DNA of 64,000 bases. Source: Cyathus striatus (taxonomy: Eukaryota > Basidiomycota > Agaricomycetes > Agaricales > Nidulariaceae). The position numbers were made by a program, and so were the translations under genes. The stretch covers positions 1,736,001-1,800,000 of the forward strand of contig JAOVFP010000015.1 in the NCBI GenBank assembly GCA_025738555.1, given 5' to 3'. Positions within the stretch are counted from its first letter, which is position 1. Each line of letters opens with the position of its first letter. Below the pieces are notes generated by a model. It did not search any database, was not told the DNA's origin, and was given only the letters and a program-made list of their open reading frames with translations. Shown here piece by piece: positions 47,661-59,077 of this stretch.

Positions 47661-49570
47661 ATGGAAGTACGCGTAATCTACTATTTTCCTGTCTTAATAA
47701 TGATGTTAACAACCCAACTTCAGATTAGCTCTTTCGACAATAATCCTGAGTGGTATTCCGAATCCACTAAAGTATGGTTCCTTGAGAGGGGATACTGTAC
47801 TATTTCGACCAATTGTTCGGTCACGCGTCACGCGGGGTCTCCGAACAGAACAAATTCAAGTCTTGTCACGCATCCCAGAGAGCGTCGAACATAGGGTAGA
47901 GACAACTAAATGAGAGCTTAAAATTGACAAAATCCATTGTGGATTTGAGTAAGTTGTTCTTCTCAAAAATTTCTATATCGACACTGCTCACTCACTGTAG
48001 ATCTATTGTTAATAATATTCATGTAGTTATTATTGTTGAACAACTCTTAACAATGAACACGGGCATGAACAAATTGTAAGCCTGTCACGTACTGAACTGG
48101 GCCTCGAACCGAACAATGAATTCAAAATTTCAGTCACGCCCAAAATCAGTGAACAACTGGTCGAAATAGTACAGTATCGTGTATTCAACCCCGAGCCATC
48201 AGATTTCGGCGTCATTGTCGATGAAGATAGCCATTTCAATGGTGATCACGACGATTCTCCGAAGGAGACACTTCAGCTCAAGGAATTTCCATACCCATTT
48301 TCTCATCACAGTAAGGATCTGAATCTAATGTACTTTCCAATGCGCTGTTATCCAATGGTAAGTACTCGTGTGTACATATCATCATCGCTCTAACATCACA
48401 TCGTTCAAGGCCCTGTCGGTTTTGCACAGGACTCACAATTACGAATCGTGGCTCTTAAATATATTAAAGACGGTAGCGAAGAATATAAGTGTTTGCGATT
48501 CATACACTCTTTGCAGCTGAGCCAGACACAGGACGCGTGCATCCTTCCTGTACTGGATCTTCTGCCATGTGATGACCACTGGTTTGCCGTTATGCCACTG
48601 TAAGAAACCGTTTGCTAGGACATGGAGGCTTCTGATATGATTTAAATAGTTGGTCGAAATTTAAGCCCGAAAACAATTGCGAGAAAGTACGAGATGCCTT
48701 GGACCTAATGCATCACATGTTGAAGGTCGGTCTCTATAGTTGTAAATTCAGCTGTTCCTAAACATCGTTGTTGAAGGCACTCAACTTTCTGCACAAGCAC
48801 AAAATATTTCACCGTGTAGGAGACTCGCTTGTTGACGCATGAAATGTGGCTCACCAGTACTCAACACAGGATATCAAAACAGACAATATTTTATTCAACT
48901 TTCAAACAGTGAGCGAGCTCGGGATGTACTGGCAAGATCCTGCGTACTCTTCTCTCCAATCAGAGGGCCAGATACTGTACTCCATTATAGACTTCGGAGT
49001 ATCGATTAAATTCCTGGAGAATTACACTCCTGAGCAGTGTAGGCTACCGTACTGGGAGTCATGGCTGGGGACGGATTTCATGCCAGACACCTGGCAGGGC
49101 GAATTTGATTTTGACCCATTTGCGTACGATGTGGGCATAATGGGACGCATGTTTGCAGAATCATTTCAGGTGAGCTTCCCCCCCTTTCATTTAGCATAGT
49201 ATGTTTTCTGATTTCGAGCCGCTAGCAACTGACTCCTCTAGCACCTATGTTAGCCCCTCTCCTTGATAAGATGGTATCAAGGAATGTTCGAGGCCGGTTT
49301 ACTGCATCTCAGGCACTTCAGTTCTTCGAAGATATGTGTACAGAGCTTACAGAAGAACAACTTCTGACTCCTATCAACATGAGGATACAAATCGAGAACT
49401 ACGAAGAGTACGACCGATGGACAGGCCTTCCAGCAGATTTTGTGAAGACCTGGGCTGCGTATCGAGAACCTCCAGTACCGCGATTGACGAAGATTATTCG
49501 TACTATTTGCATGTTTCACCCATGGATAGTCTGTTCTGTGGCCTGGGTAAGGAATATACTCCAAATTTAA
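47661..49570 (+). pseudogene. Kinase-like gene, copy C, interrupted by a MITE
   Basis: Near-identical to copy B over exons, introns and 5' flank. It keeps the lysine segment, catalytic loop FHRDIKTDN (after splicing), DFG and the C-terminal domain. A 380-bp element is inserted after the Tyr codon of FLERGY in the second exon and brings stop codons. Small differences from copy B (for example SELGMYWQD, KFLENYTPEQ, and loss of two codons in DKMVSRNVRG) are conservative, so the copy was probably functional until the insertion. The 3' end diverges from copy B after HPWIVCSV and ends at 49570. Confidence 0.8.
47795..48174. mobile_element. MITE with TA target duplication, 380 bp (Tc1/mariner-like)
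   Basis: The element begins CTGTACTATTTCGACCA and ends in its complement; the inverted repeat is about 24 bp with one mismatch (ending TTGTTC). It is flanked by TA at 47793-47794 and 48175-48176. Copy B of the host gene shows the empty site, GGATATCG, with a single TA. TA duplication fits the Tc1/mariner group. There is no coding capacity. The ends read GTAC at the left and GTACAG at the right, so they contain potential GT and AG splice sites. Confidence 0.9.
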
Positions 49571-49838
49571 CTCAATTGGGGTTGGATACTAGTTCATTGA
49601 TCATTCCTGGGACGTGAGGGAATGTACTTAAATGGTCGCAACCCGGATGCGACGATTTACAACACTTAGCATTGGCAAAATGGAGTCTGGACGGAAGGAG
49701 CATCATGGAAAAGTACCCTTTATAGTCGTCACAAGATAAAATTACAAAGATTACAATACAATCCTTAGCACTACGAAAACAGTGATGAAGTAGAGTTTTA
49801 GTTGAATTGTCCAGAAAGAAAGAATTCGGAAAATGCAA

Positions 49839-50397
49839 TCAAATAGCATCGTTATCCTTCAAGACCTCCACAGCGTGCTCCTTAGCCTCAAGGGAAACAT
49901 GAGGATCTATTAGACAAGTAGTGTTAGTACCGCCAAGCACATAGAACGAATGCACATACTCTTCAAAGTGGCCTTGTACCCACCCATGACGTGGTGTTCG
50001 TGCTTCTCGCTATCGTTGGGAAGAGAGGACTTAAGTGGAGAAGGATCTTCTCCCATAGCATCCAAAGTCTCTACAGCATGCACCCTAGCCTCTTCCGAGA
50101 CACGAGGGTTGTGAAGAGCGGCTTTATAGCCTGCAGCCACACGCTGGGGATCTTTATCTGAAGGAAGTCGGGTCAGCATGTTGGCAAGAAGATAAGGAAG
50201 AGAGTGTGTGTTACCGAGTTCATTGAGCGTGGCTTTAGCATGCCTCTTTGCCTCGTCGGAAACGTTGGGGTTGGTAATAGAGGCTTTGAGACCGGCGATG
50301 ACACGCTGAGGGTCTTTGTCGGAGTCTGTGCGTACACTGTCAGTGGTTCATTCTAGAAATAAGAGTAATAAAAAGACACACAAGTTTGAGAAGACAT
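49839..50397 (-). CDS. con-6: Con-6-like protein (conidiation-specific family), three repeats
   Basis: Small hydrophilic protein of the Con-6 family, known in Neurospora for accumulation in spores; the role in mushrooms is unknown. The start ATG at 50397 gives MSSQT, then an intron. Three Con-6 repeats follow in separate exons: DPQRVIAGLKASITNPNVSD, DPQRVAAGYKAALHNPRVSE, and HHVMGGYKATLKN joined to PHVSLEAKEHAVEVL. The stop is at 49841-49839. Each repeat carries the family pattern G-x-K-A-x(3)-NP-x-VS-x-EA. All introns are GT-AG. The TATA box upstream and the compact gene suggest strong regulated expression. An upstream in-frame extension from 50473 is less likely. Confidence 0.9.
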
Positions 50398-51189
50398 CGT
50401 TGTTCAGTAGAAGTGGAAGAGTGGTGTTGGAAGAGGTTGATGTGTTTGTGGAATGCAAGTTGTTCATACCCATGCTTACCGACCCCTTTTTATACCGAAA
50501 ACCAGCACGTCGACGTCACTACGTGGGTCCCGCACTGCTGACTCTAGCCCCAGCTCCCGACTCACTAAGCTCCAACTTTTAGTTTGATTTGGAGAATCGG
50601 TGGCTATATTAAGAATTGTGGGCGGGGAGGTTCCACCTTCCTTACGTCTCTGGCTTCACTGTAGGCATTTAACAGTGCAATGACTCCATTAAAAATGGCA
50701 GCTGGATTTCCAGTAGCTTCCAAGCTCCACAATTCATCGGGATTGAGAAGCGGGCCCATTCAATTATTGTGGTGGTTCGAATTGCACTGGCGTAAAATTT
50801 CCCTATCGATACCGATACCACAAAACTTCGGGTCATACAGAGCTCCAGGCTGCGATAAAAATGCCAATTGATATTACAAGTGAACACCAACCTTGGGAGC
50901 AATGGAGCAAAGGAAGACACAAAGAGCCTGGACACGAGCGACGAGTTTTCGCGACGCGTCTCTACAATTCAATCTCCTCTTGAATATATTGAACGCGTTG
51001 AAAAACGCGTCAGACGCGTGACGTAGCCTGTTTACCACTAAAATAATTGAGAGAGTACTTATATCGTCTAAGACATTGATTTCTGTGTTAATCTCGGTGA
51101 AGATAGCTATTCCAATGTCGACTGCAACGAATATAAAAGGTGTTACCTGTTTTCGAGGAATTCTCACAAGAGCAGCTGGCTCCCGTATG
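50398..51189. other. Upstream region of the Con-6-like gene
   Basis: Promoter region, about 0.8 kb, otherwise without a supported gene. Confidence 0.4.
50485..50494 (-). promoter_or_regulatory. TATA box of the Con-6-like gene, with adjacent AGGGG
   Basis: On the minus strand the sequence reads TATAAAAAGGGG, about 90 bp upstream of the ATG. The AGGGG pentamer equals the stress-response element bound by Msn2/4-type zinc fingers in yeast. Its use here is inference. Confidence 0.55.
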
Positions 51190-51690
51190 ATAGTTCACAA
51201 CTAAGTAGCTTTTATCTAAAGGTGAGTACTAATTCCATACTTGTATCCGTTTTCGAATTGTGTAATTATTAGACTCGCCATCCAGAGAGCTGTTTGTTTT
51301 GTATTAGGCTCGAAACTACGAGTTCTGGCTAAAGATCATGAAAGATGGTAACGACTCAGGAGTACAACTGCCTGCGCCCCATTCTCTCTCTGGAGTTAAG
51401 TTAAACACTGTGCGACGGTGCGTTCTTCCTATATTTGATTTCCTACTATGTGCCGGTTACTGGCTTGTCGTTATGATATGATAATGGATAATTCGTGCAC
51501 GATCGAGTTTATCTGATGTGAAATACCTTATACTTAACTGGTCAAAGGTCGGCGTCCTCTACGAGAAACATGCTCAAGATCGGTTTTGCTAGGAATTTGA
51601 GGTTTTAGTTACTTCTGGCTATTGATAAGACACTCAGTTTTACTGTGGAACGACAGAAAAGCTAGTGCTTAACTCTAACTTAGTCAACTT
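51190..51690 (+). pseudogene. Kinase-like gene, relic D
   Basis: A strongly decayed piece of the kinase-like family of copies A-C. In translation it keeps the order of the lysine segment region: SKLR, KIMKDGND, CVLPIFDFLLC and YWLVVMI. These align with SQLR, KYIKDGSE, CILPVLDLLPC and HWFAVMP of copy B. Downstream nucleotide matches (ACATGCTCAAGATCGG, CACTCAGTTTTACTG) correspond to the next two exons of copy B. No N-terminal or catalytic-loop sequence is found. Confidence 0.65.
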
Positions 51691-51928
51691 TACGCTAATG
51701 GCTTTAGGATTGAACAACTCACAACTAGTAGGCTAGTATATCATGATCATGGAACAACATACAGCAGCATAGCGGACTGAATTCTACAAAGTACTTAAAA
51801 TGGCTTGTTATTGGTTCAGATTCTGACATTCATATAATCACTATGTAGTTGCTAAATATGCTAAATAGTTAGCATACTTTGCCTGATGGCGAGATCGGAA
51901 AAGATTTTTCATATACATTCCATCAACC

Positions 51929-52844
51929 TCACTGCTTTATAGATCCACCAAAGAGCCCTAACAAAGATGTTTAAGAAACAGCAGGTAATGCAGAGTGGTA
52001 AAAATGAACTTACAGTATTTGGAAGTATACTTGACAAAAATATCTGGCGATCCAGGCGTGCACTTGCCAACGTTGAGCTAGACAACGTGCCATGAATTAA
52101 ATGCACTTACAGAGCTTGGAGGTTGTCCCCTGTGAGTGTCAGTGCGGTAGATCTGATCAGCTAGAGAGCCCACGGCTTTTGTCAAAGCCAACCAATCAAT
52201 ATCCTGACTGCCTGTTGGAGCAGGAATATCTCCAACTCTTGCACCAACTACAAAGGCATTTGGATTTCCCGCGAACGCTGCTGATGTGAAGTCCCATTTC
52301 GGGCTAATGCCTTGCCCAGTAATAGGGTTTTGGACAAAATAATGCTGACCTATGTTAGCCTAGTCAGTTATTGTGATCACCACCGCAAATACGACAACAA
52401 TGCAACCTACCGAGAATGGTAGGAGTCTTCACAAAACTTTGCAATGTATTGACGATTTCTGCAGTGGTAATCTCAGGAGGCGCTGTGTTCCAGACGTCGT
52501 ACAATATGTCCTGCACGCCGGAGAAAACGGGGGTGCCATATATGCAAGAAATATCGATGAGTTCCGCAAAGGCACCAATATTGCTGAAGAAACTGATATC
52601 AGAAAATATCACTTCACCCCGGTATGTCTTACGTGTATGTTCCAGTACTTCCGCAGGTGTAATTCTGGGTTCCAAAAGCCACGGCGACAAAGGAAAGGGT
52701 GGTGTTTGGTGTCGGGAGAGTGGATGGAAGATCGGGGATTGTTGCACGACTAATATCGCATCCGTAACGTGGAATAATGGATCCCGATACTAGCACGAAC
52801 GGAAGAAACATTCCAAGGATGAAAAGAGTGATAGGAGCAATCAT
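51929..52844 (-). CDS. DUF3455 secreted protein
   Basis: Fungal secreted protein of the DUF3455 family, often labelled malate dehydrogenase in databases without biochemical support; function unknown. The start ATG at 52844 opens a signal peptide (MIAPITLFILGMFLPFVLVS). The family pattern follows: LPTPNTTLSFVAVAFGTQNY, then FAELIDISCIYGTPVF, YDVWNTAPPEI, ILGQHYFVQNP and PKWDFT, GNPNAFVVGARVGDIPAP, WLALT, YRTDTHRGQPPSS and CTPGSPDIFVKYTSKYW. Introns are short (the first 40 nt). The last exon adds LFGGSIKQ and stops at 51929. Single Cys pairs fit an extracellular protein. Confidence 0.9.
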
Positions 52845-54770
52845 GCTGAAATCAAGGTACCAACTCTGAGGAAGTAGAGGTTGGATGAGAAATCCAATGA
52901 GGGGATGATTCTGAGCAGACCTTTTATATGTATCCAATTTTCAATGGCCATCGGAAGTAAGTGCGAATTCCGGTAATACTATGGTGAATATACACGCACA
53001 CGAGACGCTGCATATTGGCAGTCATCACCGAGAGTGTTAGCCCATCTTTGAAGTTGATCACCAAGAGGAGATATAACAAAAAATTGGCAGTTCCATACAG
53101 CAAAGATCAAGGTCATAAGAGCAATTCATCAGTCAAAGTGACCAAATGGTATAGACGGCGAATTTATTTACAGCCGTTGTGACATTGAGTCGGATAGGAT
53201 AGAACGCAGATGAAAACAAGATGATGAAAATTAAAGAATAATTTGCGAGTCAGTGGTGTAAGGATATTGATAAGCGGATGACCATACAGTGAACTGTTCA
53301 TCTAGATTGGCCAACATGTACCCGCTCAAAGCTCTCTCTGTACAACGCTAAAGGTAACATATAAGCACTTTGTTCATTTCAATGATCAGTGACTGATTTC
53401 CGAACGAGTTTCGGGCCTATGTCGGACGTGGTATAAATGAAACTGTCGGCTTCCATCTAAAACAACGATATCAATAAAGAAATGTTGACAATAAATGTAC
53501 CTGTCTTATATATAGCTAAGTCTCGCCTGGAAGTTTAAAATGCATTGCAAAAGTAACAGTCCAAATAGCGAAACTGCGAAAGGCAAAACGTCATCTAAGT
53601 TAGATCAGTTTACTTCCTCTCATAAAGTATAGAAAGTGTCCAATACTCAGATCAAATGAACTTTGTAGAGGTTGCATGAAAATGGAGAGAAAAAATAGAA
53701 CGCGCTGTTGAGCAAGCTCCGAGTCGCCGATAAGCCAACTGTCAGAAGATATGGTGCCTAGATTTTTGAATACGAAAGATGGTAAAAATCAACCGCTTGT
53801 AAGCAATGGGCCTTACAGGAATAAACTGGCTAGGATATAACGAGTGAGTAGACTTGAGTTATTGTCGCCAAGTTGTCACCTGGTCAACACAATTGTTGGC
53901 CGTAACATGGCCGTGAATTTGAGCTGAATTTCGGCTATAATACTTACTGGCAGCGACCCCCTATCCCTTCTTATAATTCGCAAGTAATACGTGGAAATTC
54001 ACCCATCGCTTCGGGCCCGCCTGTGAAGACTTTAGTAACATAGTAAACAGTATAGCAGGCAGGAATTGTGTTGGAATGGAAGCTGGAAGGAAAGACTTTG
54101 GAAGGACCTAAGTACTAAAATACATTGGCCAGAGGAGCCGGACCATGTGGACCAGTGAAAGGATAAGTGATCGCTGAGCCAACACCCTGCATTGCTCGTC
54201 GTTGGTTGGTTGTTGGCGACGGCCTCGCTGGACGTTGACTCAACTTCTAAAAAGGGATCCAGTTCCTGCATAAAAATATTTCATTCATTCACTCTGCCCG
54301 TCTCTTGAGTATATGTTTCCACCACGACAGCCTTTTGAGACTCTGGCAGTCCGAGACACGCCGCTGACATGACAAGGTCTAAGGCCGTCACGATAAATGA
54401 CCGCTAGATGGCCTGCATGGCAGCCAGCGTAACAACCGGTGAGAACTAGAAGACTAGGACTGATAATTCTGGTTCAGAGTAACCGGCAGTGGTCTAATAG
54501 TAAGTAGTAATAAGTACCGAGGGACTAATTACCATCGTGGGAATGGATTAGTCATTCAGAGGCTTTGGCTCGGGGCGTACTTGACCAACGTCGAACACCG
54601 TGACTTACCACCAGGTTGGATGGGTGTACAATAACAAATTAATCTATCGTGTAAGCTTATCTTCTATTCATCAATGTCATAGTACGAGTGTAATTCATGT
54701 ACAATATAAACTACGATAATGTAGGTGTTTCTTCACGATGATTCTCACTAAGCCTACATCCTACATGGAG
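52845..54770. other. Intergenic, no gene seen, 1.9 kb
   Basis: No splice chain, motif or terminal repeat was found. The open frame at 54032-54271 is unconvincing. Confidence 0.4.
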
Positions 54771-55647
54771 GTGATTTGTCCTGGCCAAAACTGAGAAGTA
54801 CCTTCGTTCTCCTTATACCATGATTCGTCATGTGCGAGGAGTACTCGTACACGAGGAAGTTTCATCAGCTCTTGAATACGACGAATATGAAGTTCTGCGA
54901 GCTCTTTGTCGAAGTGAGCACAGTAGTGATTAGCATGTCCAGGATGTCCAACAGAGATCTCTGCCCCCCTGTGACAAGGTATCTGTGGTGTGCGCTATCA
55001 CCTGCAAGGAAAATCCACCCGCCACCTGAAGATGTTCGAGCAAGAATGTTAATATGACCTGGTAGATGACCAGGTGCGTCGACTATGTACAGACTTCCAT
55101 CGCCATAAAAGTCGAAGGCGCGAGGAAATGGGCCGATAGGTACCCAATCCGCAGGAGCTAGATAACGCGTACGATCTAATGGAAGCAAATCTGATGCAAA
55201 AAAACTCTTGGAATCAGCAGGATAGCCCGGGCTAAACAGGGTTTTGCTGTCTCCTCCCACTATGAATATGCTTTGAGTAAAGGGGGTGGTATCACCGACA
55301 TGATCCCAATGGCAGTGAGATAAGCAAACGTTTGTGATGTCTTGCGGCGAGGTTCCACCTTTCCATAGAGATTCGACAACATCTTGTTTCACGTTTACGC
55401 GGTAAACCTGATTAATCCATTCAACTACAGGAGGAGGATAATTCTCCCAGTCACGGCGAATACCAAGGTCGAATAGGAATTTTTGATGATTTTCAGAATG
55501 TTGTAGTAAGAAAGAAAGAGAAGGGGCTGTAGTAACGTTTCCTTTTGTTGGGCCGGTTATAAACATCTCATCTGGAAGGTCAATAAGACCGGCTTCTAAA
55601 GCAGAGATGTTGCAATATGGTTGATTGACGGAAGGTGAAGGAAGCAT
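54771..55647 (-). CDS. Metallo-beta-lactamase-fold hydrolase (lactonase-like), one-base frameshift
   Basis: Predicted metal-dependent hydrolase of the family that includes N-acyl-homoserine lactonases. From ATG 55647 the frame is open for 260 codons. The metal motif is SHCHWDHVGD (HxHxDH), followed by APGHLPGH with the third His and LAGDSAHH with the bridging Asp. After VTGG the frame is lost at a run of six C (54964-54969, G on the coding strand). The next frame continues without a gap: EISVGHPGHANHYCAH, KELAELHIRRIQELMK, RVRVLLAHDESWYKENEG and FWPGQITSM, stopping at 54773-54771. It is either a real one-base deletion or an assembly error in a homopolymer. A 41-nt intron that would repair the frame would remove the bridging Asp, so I reject it. 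Confidence 0.8.
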
Positions 55648-56942
55648 GATAGTTCTAGTAGTACTATGTAGAAAAAGGTTATGTCAGTGGTTTCTATTGG
55701 TTTGTGGGAAAATGAACTTACTATCGACTCCGTCTTTCTGTTAGTCGTCCCACAAGAAAAACAAATAACGACACACACCAGTAGTCTGATTACAGGAGAC
55801 TACTAATGGGTGCAAGATGCATGCCTTATTATATACTCTATTACTTTGATAAGGAAGAGTTTATATCCTTCGGCTTCGGAGACAGGTCACAAGTACCATA
55901 AACTTCCCCGGCTATGTAAGCTTAAAGGAAAGCTTATTGAAGCATGCACTTGCGTTAATTATAAGGATGTTTGTCAAGCACGGTAGAAAAAAGATATAAA
56001 TTATTTACAGTAATTCGCCTTGAAAAACAAAACGAAGTACTTACGAAGTGGTAAAGACTGAGCGCTTGTTTGTGATTTGTTGGCGCCTACGTTACATCTC
56101 CAGCTCTTAAGTACTACCGATGGTAAACCCGTGGACAAGCTCCAGATCCAGACCTACTTATCGCATCTACTTAATCGCTGTAAGTGCCGTGTACAATCTG
56201 CAATTGCTGACTCGGTGTGTGCTCAAACAACTGTGCATACTTATGAGTACTACTGACTGAGGATGCCACGTCTTCTAGCACAATCAGTACTTAATGCGCT
56301 GCCAGAATACATGCCCCATTACACCTACATCATACACGAATGGGTCGAAATCGAATTTTCCCTGGCTGGTGTCAATGAAATGTGTTCCAACTTCCGATCC
56401 ATGATTCCCGAATCTCAGTACGATAATTTTATAGATTCGCTAAAGTCAATTATGGAGTAGAAAAGCATTCCTTTAGATTGAAGATATGTACTCGAGAAGC
56501 GCCGACTGCATCGGCATATACCTTGCTTGGCTGTTACTTACATGTTTACACAATTTACAGGTTATAAAGTACGCAAGACAAGTTACTTTACAATTTTACA
56601 AATAATATAGCCAATAGTTGAATATAATTTTTTTTGGTTGGTCAAATAGGAGTGTCGAAAGCCTGTTTACAAGTTGAAGTATAACGATAGTCACAACTTA
56701 CAGTTTCGTTATTGCATGTTTTACGAAACCGTATGTCATGTAGAGATCAGCAGTGATCAAGTTACCGTGTACTTATTTCATATGCTGGAAACTCATTCAC
56801 TTGGTGGGTTTTGAAAAGATTTCATCAATTGCGGCGTCGGGTTCTACCATCCGTGCGTGTTCATCTTAGTACACTCCCTTACACTTCACTTACACATCTA
56901 CAATTGATATGATCGTAAGTCGTCTGCTGTTAGTAGTTACAC
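55648..56942. other. Intergenic with one small unsupported ORF
   Basis: A 65-codon ATG frame at 56263-56460 has protein-like composition (PRLLAQSVLNALPEYMPHY) but no recognised motif and no splice partners. It could be a relic. Confidence 0.35.
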
Positions 56943-57212
56943 TTCAGGGAATTTGCCCTTTACCATCTTCCAGCTTGCTCTCACAAAAGTGGAAACAGAG
57001 CACGACGCAATTGTAATTTGTAGAGCCACTTGCGTTCTATCAGAATATCTCTCCATCGAAGGAACTTTGTGATGCATCCAACGAAGCTGAGTCCCTCATA
57101 CGTCTCAATGTCTACCAGGTGAAGGCGAATGTTAAGAAGAATATTAAAGAGTCCGGACAGTGGGACAAGCTATCTTCCGAGGACCAGAGACTACTTAGTT
57201 GAAAATATGGTG
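56943..57212 (+). pseudogene. M3-family metallopeptidase relic (thimet-oligopeptidase/Prd1 type)
   Basis: In one frame the sequence reads KELCDASNEAESLIRLNVYQ, then KANVKKNIKESGQWDKLSSE and DQRLL before a stop. This resembles the N-terminal helical region of M3 peptidases, where SKDLRDAS, VYQ and ED-RL motifs follow each other. The preceding frame (FTIFQLALTKVETEHDAIVI) may be another remnant. No HExxH zinc motif or further exon follows, so it is a fragment. Confidence 0.55.
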
Positions 57213-57764
57213 TGTGAATATTGGTCCAATCTGTTGGTTAAACGTCAGTAATGTAGAGTAGATATGTCAACACAAGTACCGTGATAGTTATTTGTAATGG
57301 CTTGGACAGGAATTCATTTGGTACGGGCTAAGGGTATGGTCTGGTATGGTTGTAGTTTCAAAGAGAATGTCCCTTGGTACCTAAAGGTACCCTGAGAAAA
57401 ATGACGGTCACGTCACGCACACAGAAAAAGGCTTCATTTTGGGTCCCAGAAACCTTGCCAAGCAAGGTAATACGCTGAGTCAGACCAGTGGTTTCGTAGC
57501 AAGCTAATTGGAAGGAAGTTGAAGACGGAGTTGCTTAGTGTAATGTCCTGACAGGCTGACACTGACAGCGCGTCGGGATCAACCAAACACACGCTGTTTA
57601 TTTCTAGATAAGATAAAACAAGAAAATGATCTGATGATCGATTTCGATTAGTGGTAAATTATTTTCGCCGGTTCTCCCAAGTTCTCTCATCCAGGACTCA
57701 TTTCATTCCCCAGCTCTTCGCTTCAGCTCCCACACCTCTTTCCTTCACACCACCACCATCCAGC

Positions 57765-59077
57765 ATGTCCACTCCTTCTTACTCCCTCTTCTGCATGGGC
57801 AACCCCCTCCTCGACATGCAAGTCAGGAACGGCGAGGCTCTCCTTAAGAAATACGACCTCAAGGCCAACGATGCCATCCTTGCAGATGCTAAGCATGCTC
57901 CCATGTACGCTTTTCTTTTTCTCAAGCCTTTAAACCTGTATCTTATGCACACCCCAGCTACGATGAAGTCGTCAAGGATTACGAAGTGATCTACGTTGCT
58001 GGTGGTGCTGCTCAAAATGCCGCTCGTGGAGCTGCTGTATGTTCCACCTGCTTCCTATTAACCTATATTACTCACTTTTCGTTTTAGTACGTCCTTCCCC
58101 CGGGCTCAGTCGTATACGTTGGCTGTGTCGGCAACGACGGTCTCGCCGAGCAGCTGAAAGCCGCCAACAAGCGCGAAGGCCTTGACCAGGTGTACTACGT
58201 CAAGGAAGGCGAGAAGACGGGTGCTTGTGCGGTCGTTATCACTGGCCACCACAGGTGTGTTAGCTTCTCTCCGGTGGGAAACTGATCTTGCGTTATGCTG
58301 ATAATTTAATGTGTAGGTCCTTGGTAACAAACCTCCGCGCTGCAGAGAAATTCCAGAAATCTCATCTTGAGTCTCCGGAAGTTGCTCCACTCATCGAAGG
58401 TGCAAAGACATTCTACTTGGAAGGATTCTTCCTCACCCACGGCCTCGAGTCCGCTCTTCACCTCAGTAAAAAGGTGTCTTCTGCTGGAAAGGTATTCTCC
58501 TTCCTCGTTAGTTTAAATATAAATCACATACTAATCAATAAATCAGACTTTCATCCTCAACCTCTCAGCACCCTTCGTCGCTCAGTTCTTTACCTCTCAG
58601 CTCAAAGAAATCCTCCCCTACACAGACATTCTAATCGGTAACGAAGCCGAAGCCGAAGCATGGGCAGTCGCCAATAACCTCCCGGATCCCAAAGATCTTC
58701 CCGCTATTGCGAAACACATCGCACTCCTGCCCAAAGCTAACGAAGCCCGTCCTCGAGTTGTTGTATTCACCCAAGGTGCAAAGAGCACTGTGCTCGTAAC
58801 TGCTGCGGAACCCGACAATGCCAGGGTCTTCCCGGTGACTCCATTGAGCGATGAGGAGATCATCGATACAAACGGTGCTGGTGATGCTTTTGCTGGAGGT
58901 TTCACTGGAGCTGTTGTTGCTGGTAGAACTTTGGATGAGGCTGTACTTGCGGGACATAAAATGGGTGGAATGTGTGTTCAGCAGGTTTGTTTCCTTTTTT
59001 CTCCATTCGGTTTTTACTAACACACATTTCACTAGGTTGGCCCACAATACAAGTGGCCCAAGGAACAAATCCTCTAA
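57765..59077 (+). CDS. ADO1: Adenosine kinase
   Basis: Phosphorylates adenosine to AMP; it recycles adenosine released by S-adenosylhomocysteine hydrolase. It belongs to the PfkB/ribokinase family. The start ATG at 57765 opens MSTPSYSLFCMGNPLLDMQV, the family N-terminus. Next come YVAGGAAQNAARGA (substrate Gly-Gly region), VVYVGCVGNDGLAEQLKAAN and TGACAVVI. FYLEGFFLTHGLESAL and FILNLSAPFVAQFF follow, then ILIGNEAEAEAWA and the anion-hole signature DTNGAGDAFAGGF with the catalytic Asp. It ends GPQYKWPKEQIL and a stop at 59075-59077. Seven exons join in frame. The open frame beginning at 57651 upstream is 5' UTR. Confidence 0.95.

Noticed and set aside
48030..48239. Minus-strand ORF over the MITE in kinase copy C
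   Set aside because: It crosses the element's end into host exon sequence and has no motif; no transposase is encoded.
54975..55016. 41-nt intron that would repair the frame of the metallo-beta-lactamase gene
   Set aside because: It would delete the GDSAHH motif with the metal-bridging Asp, which is conserved in the family, so a one-base frameshift is more likely.
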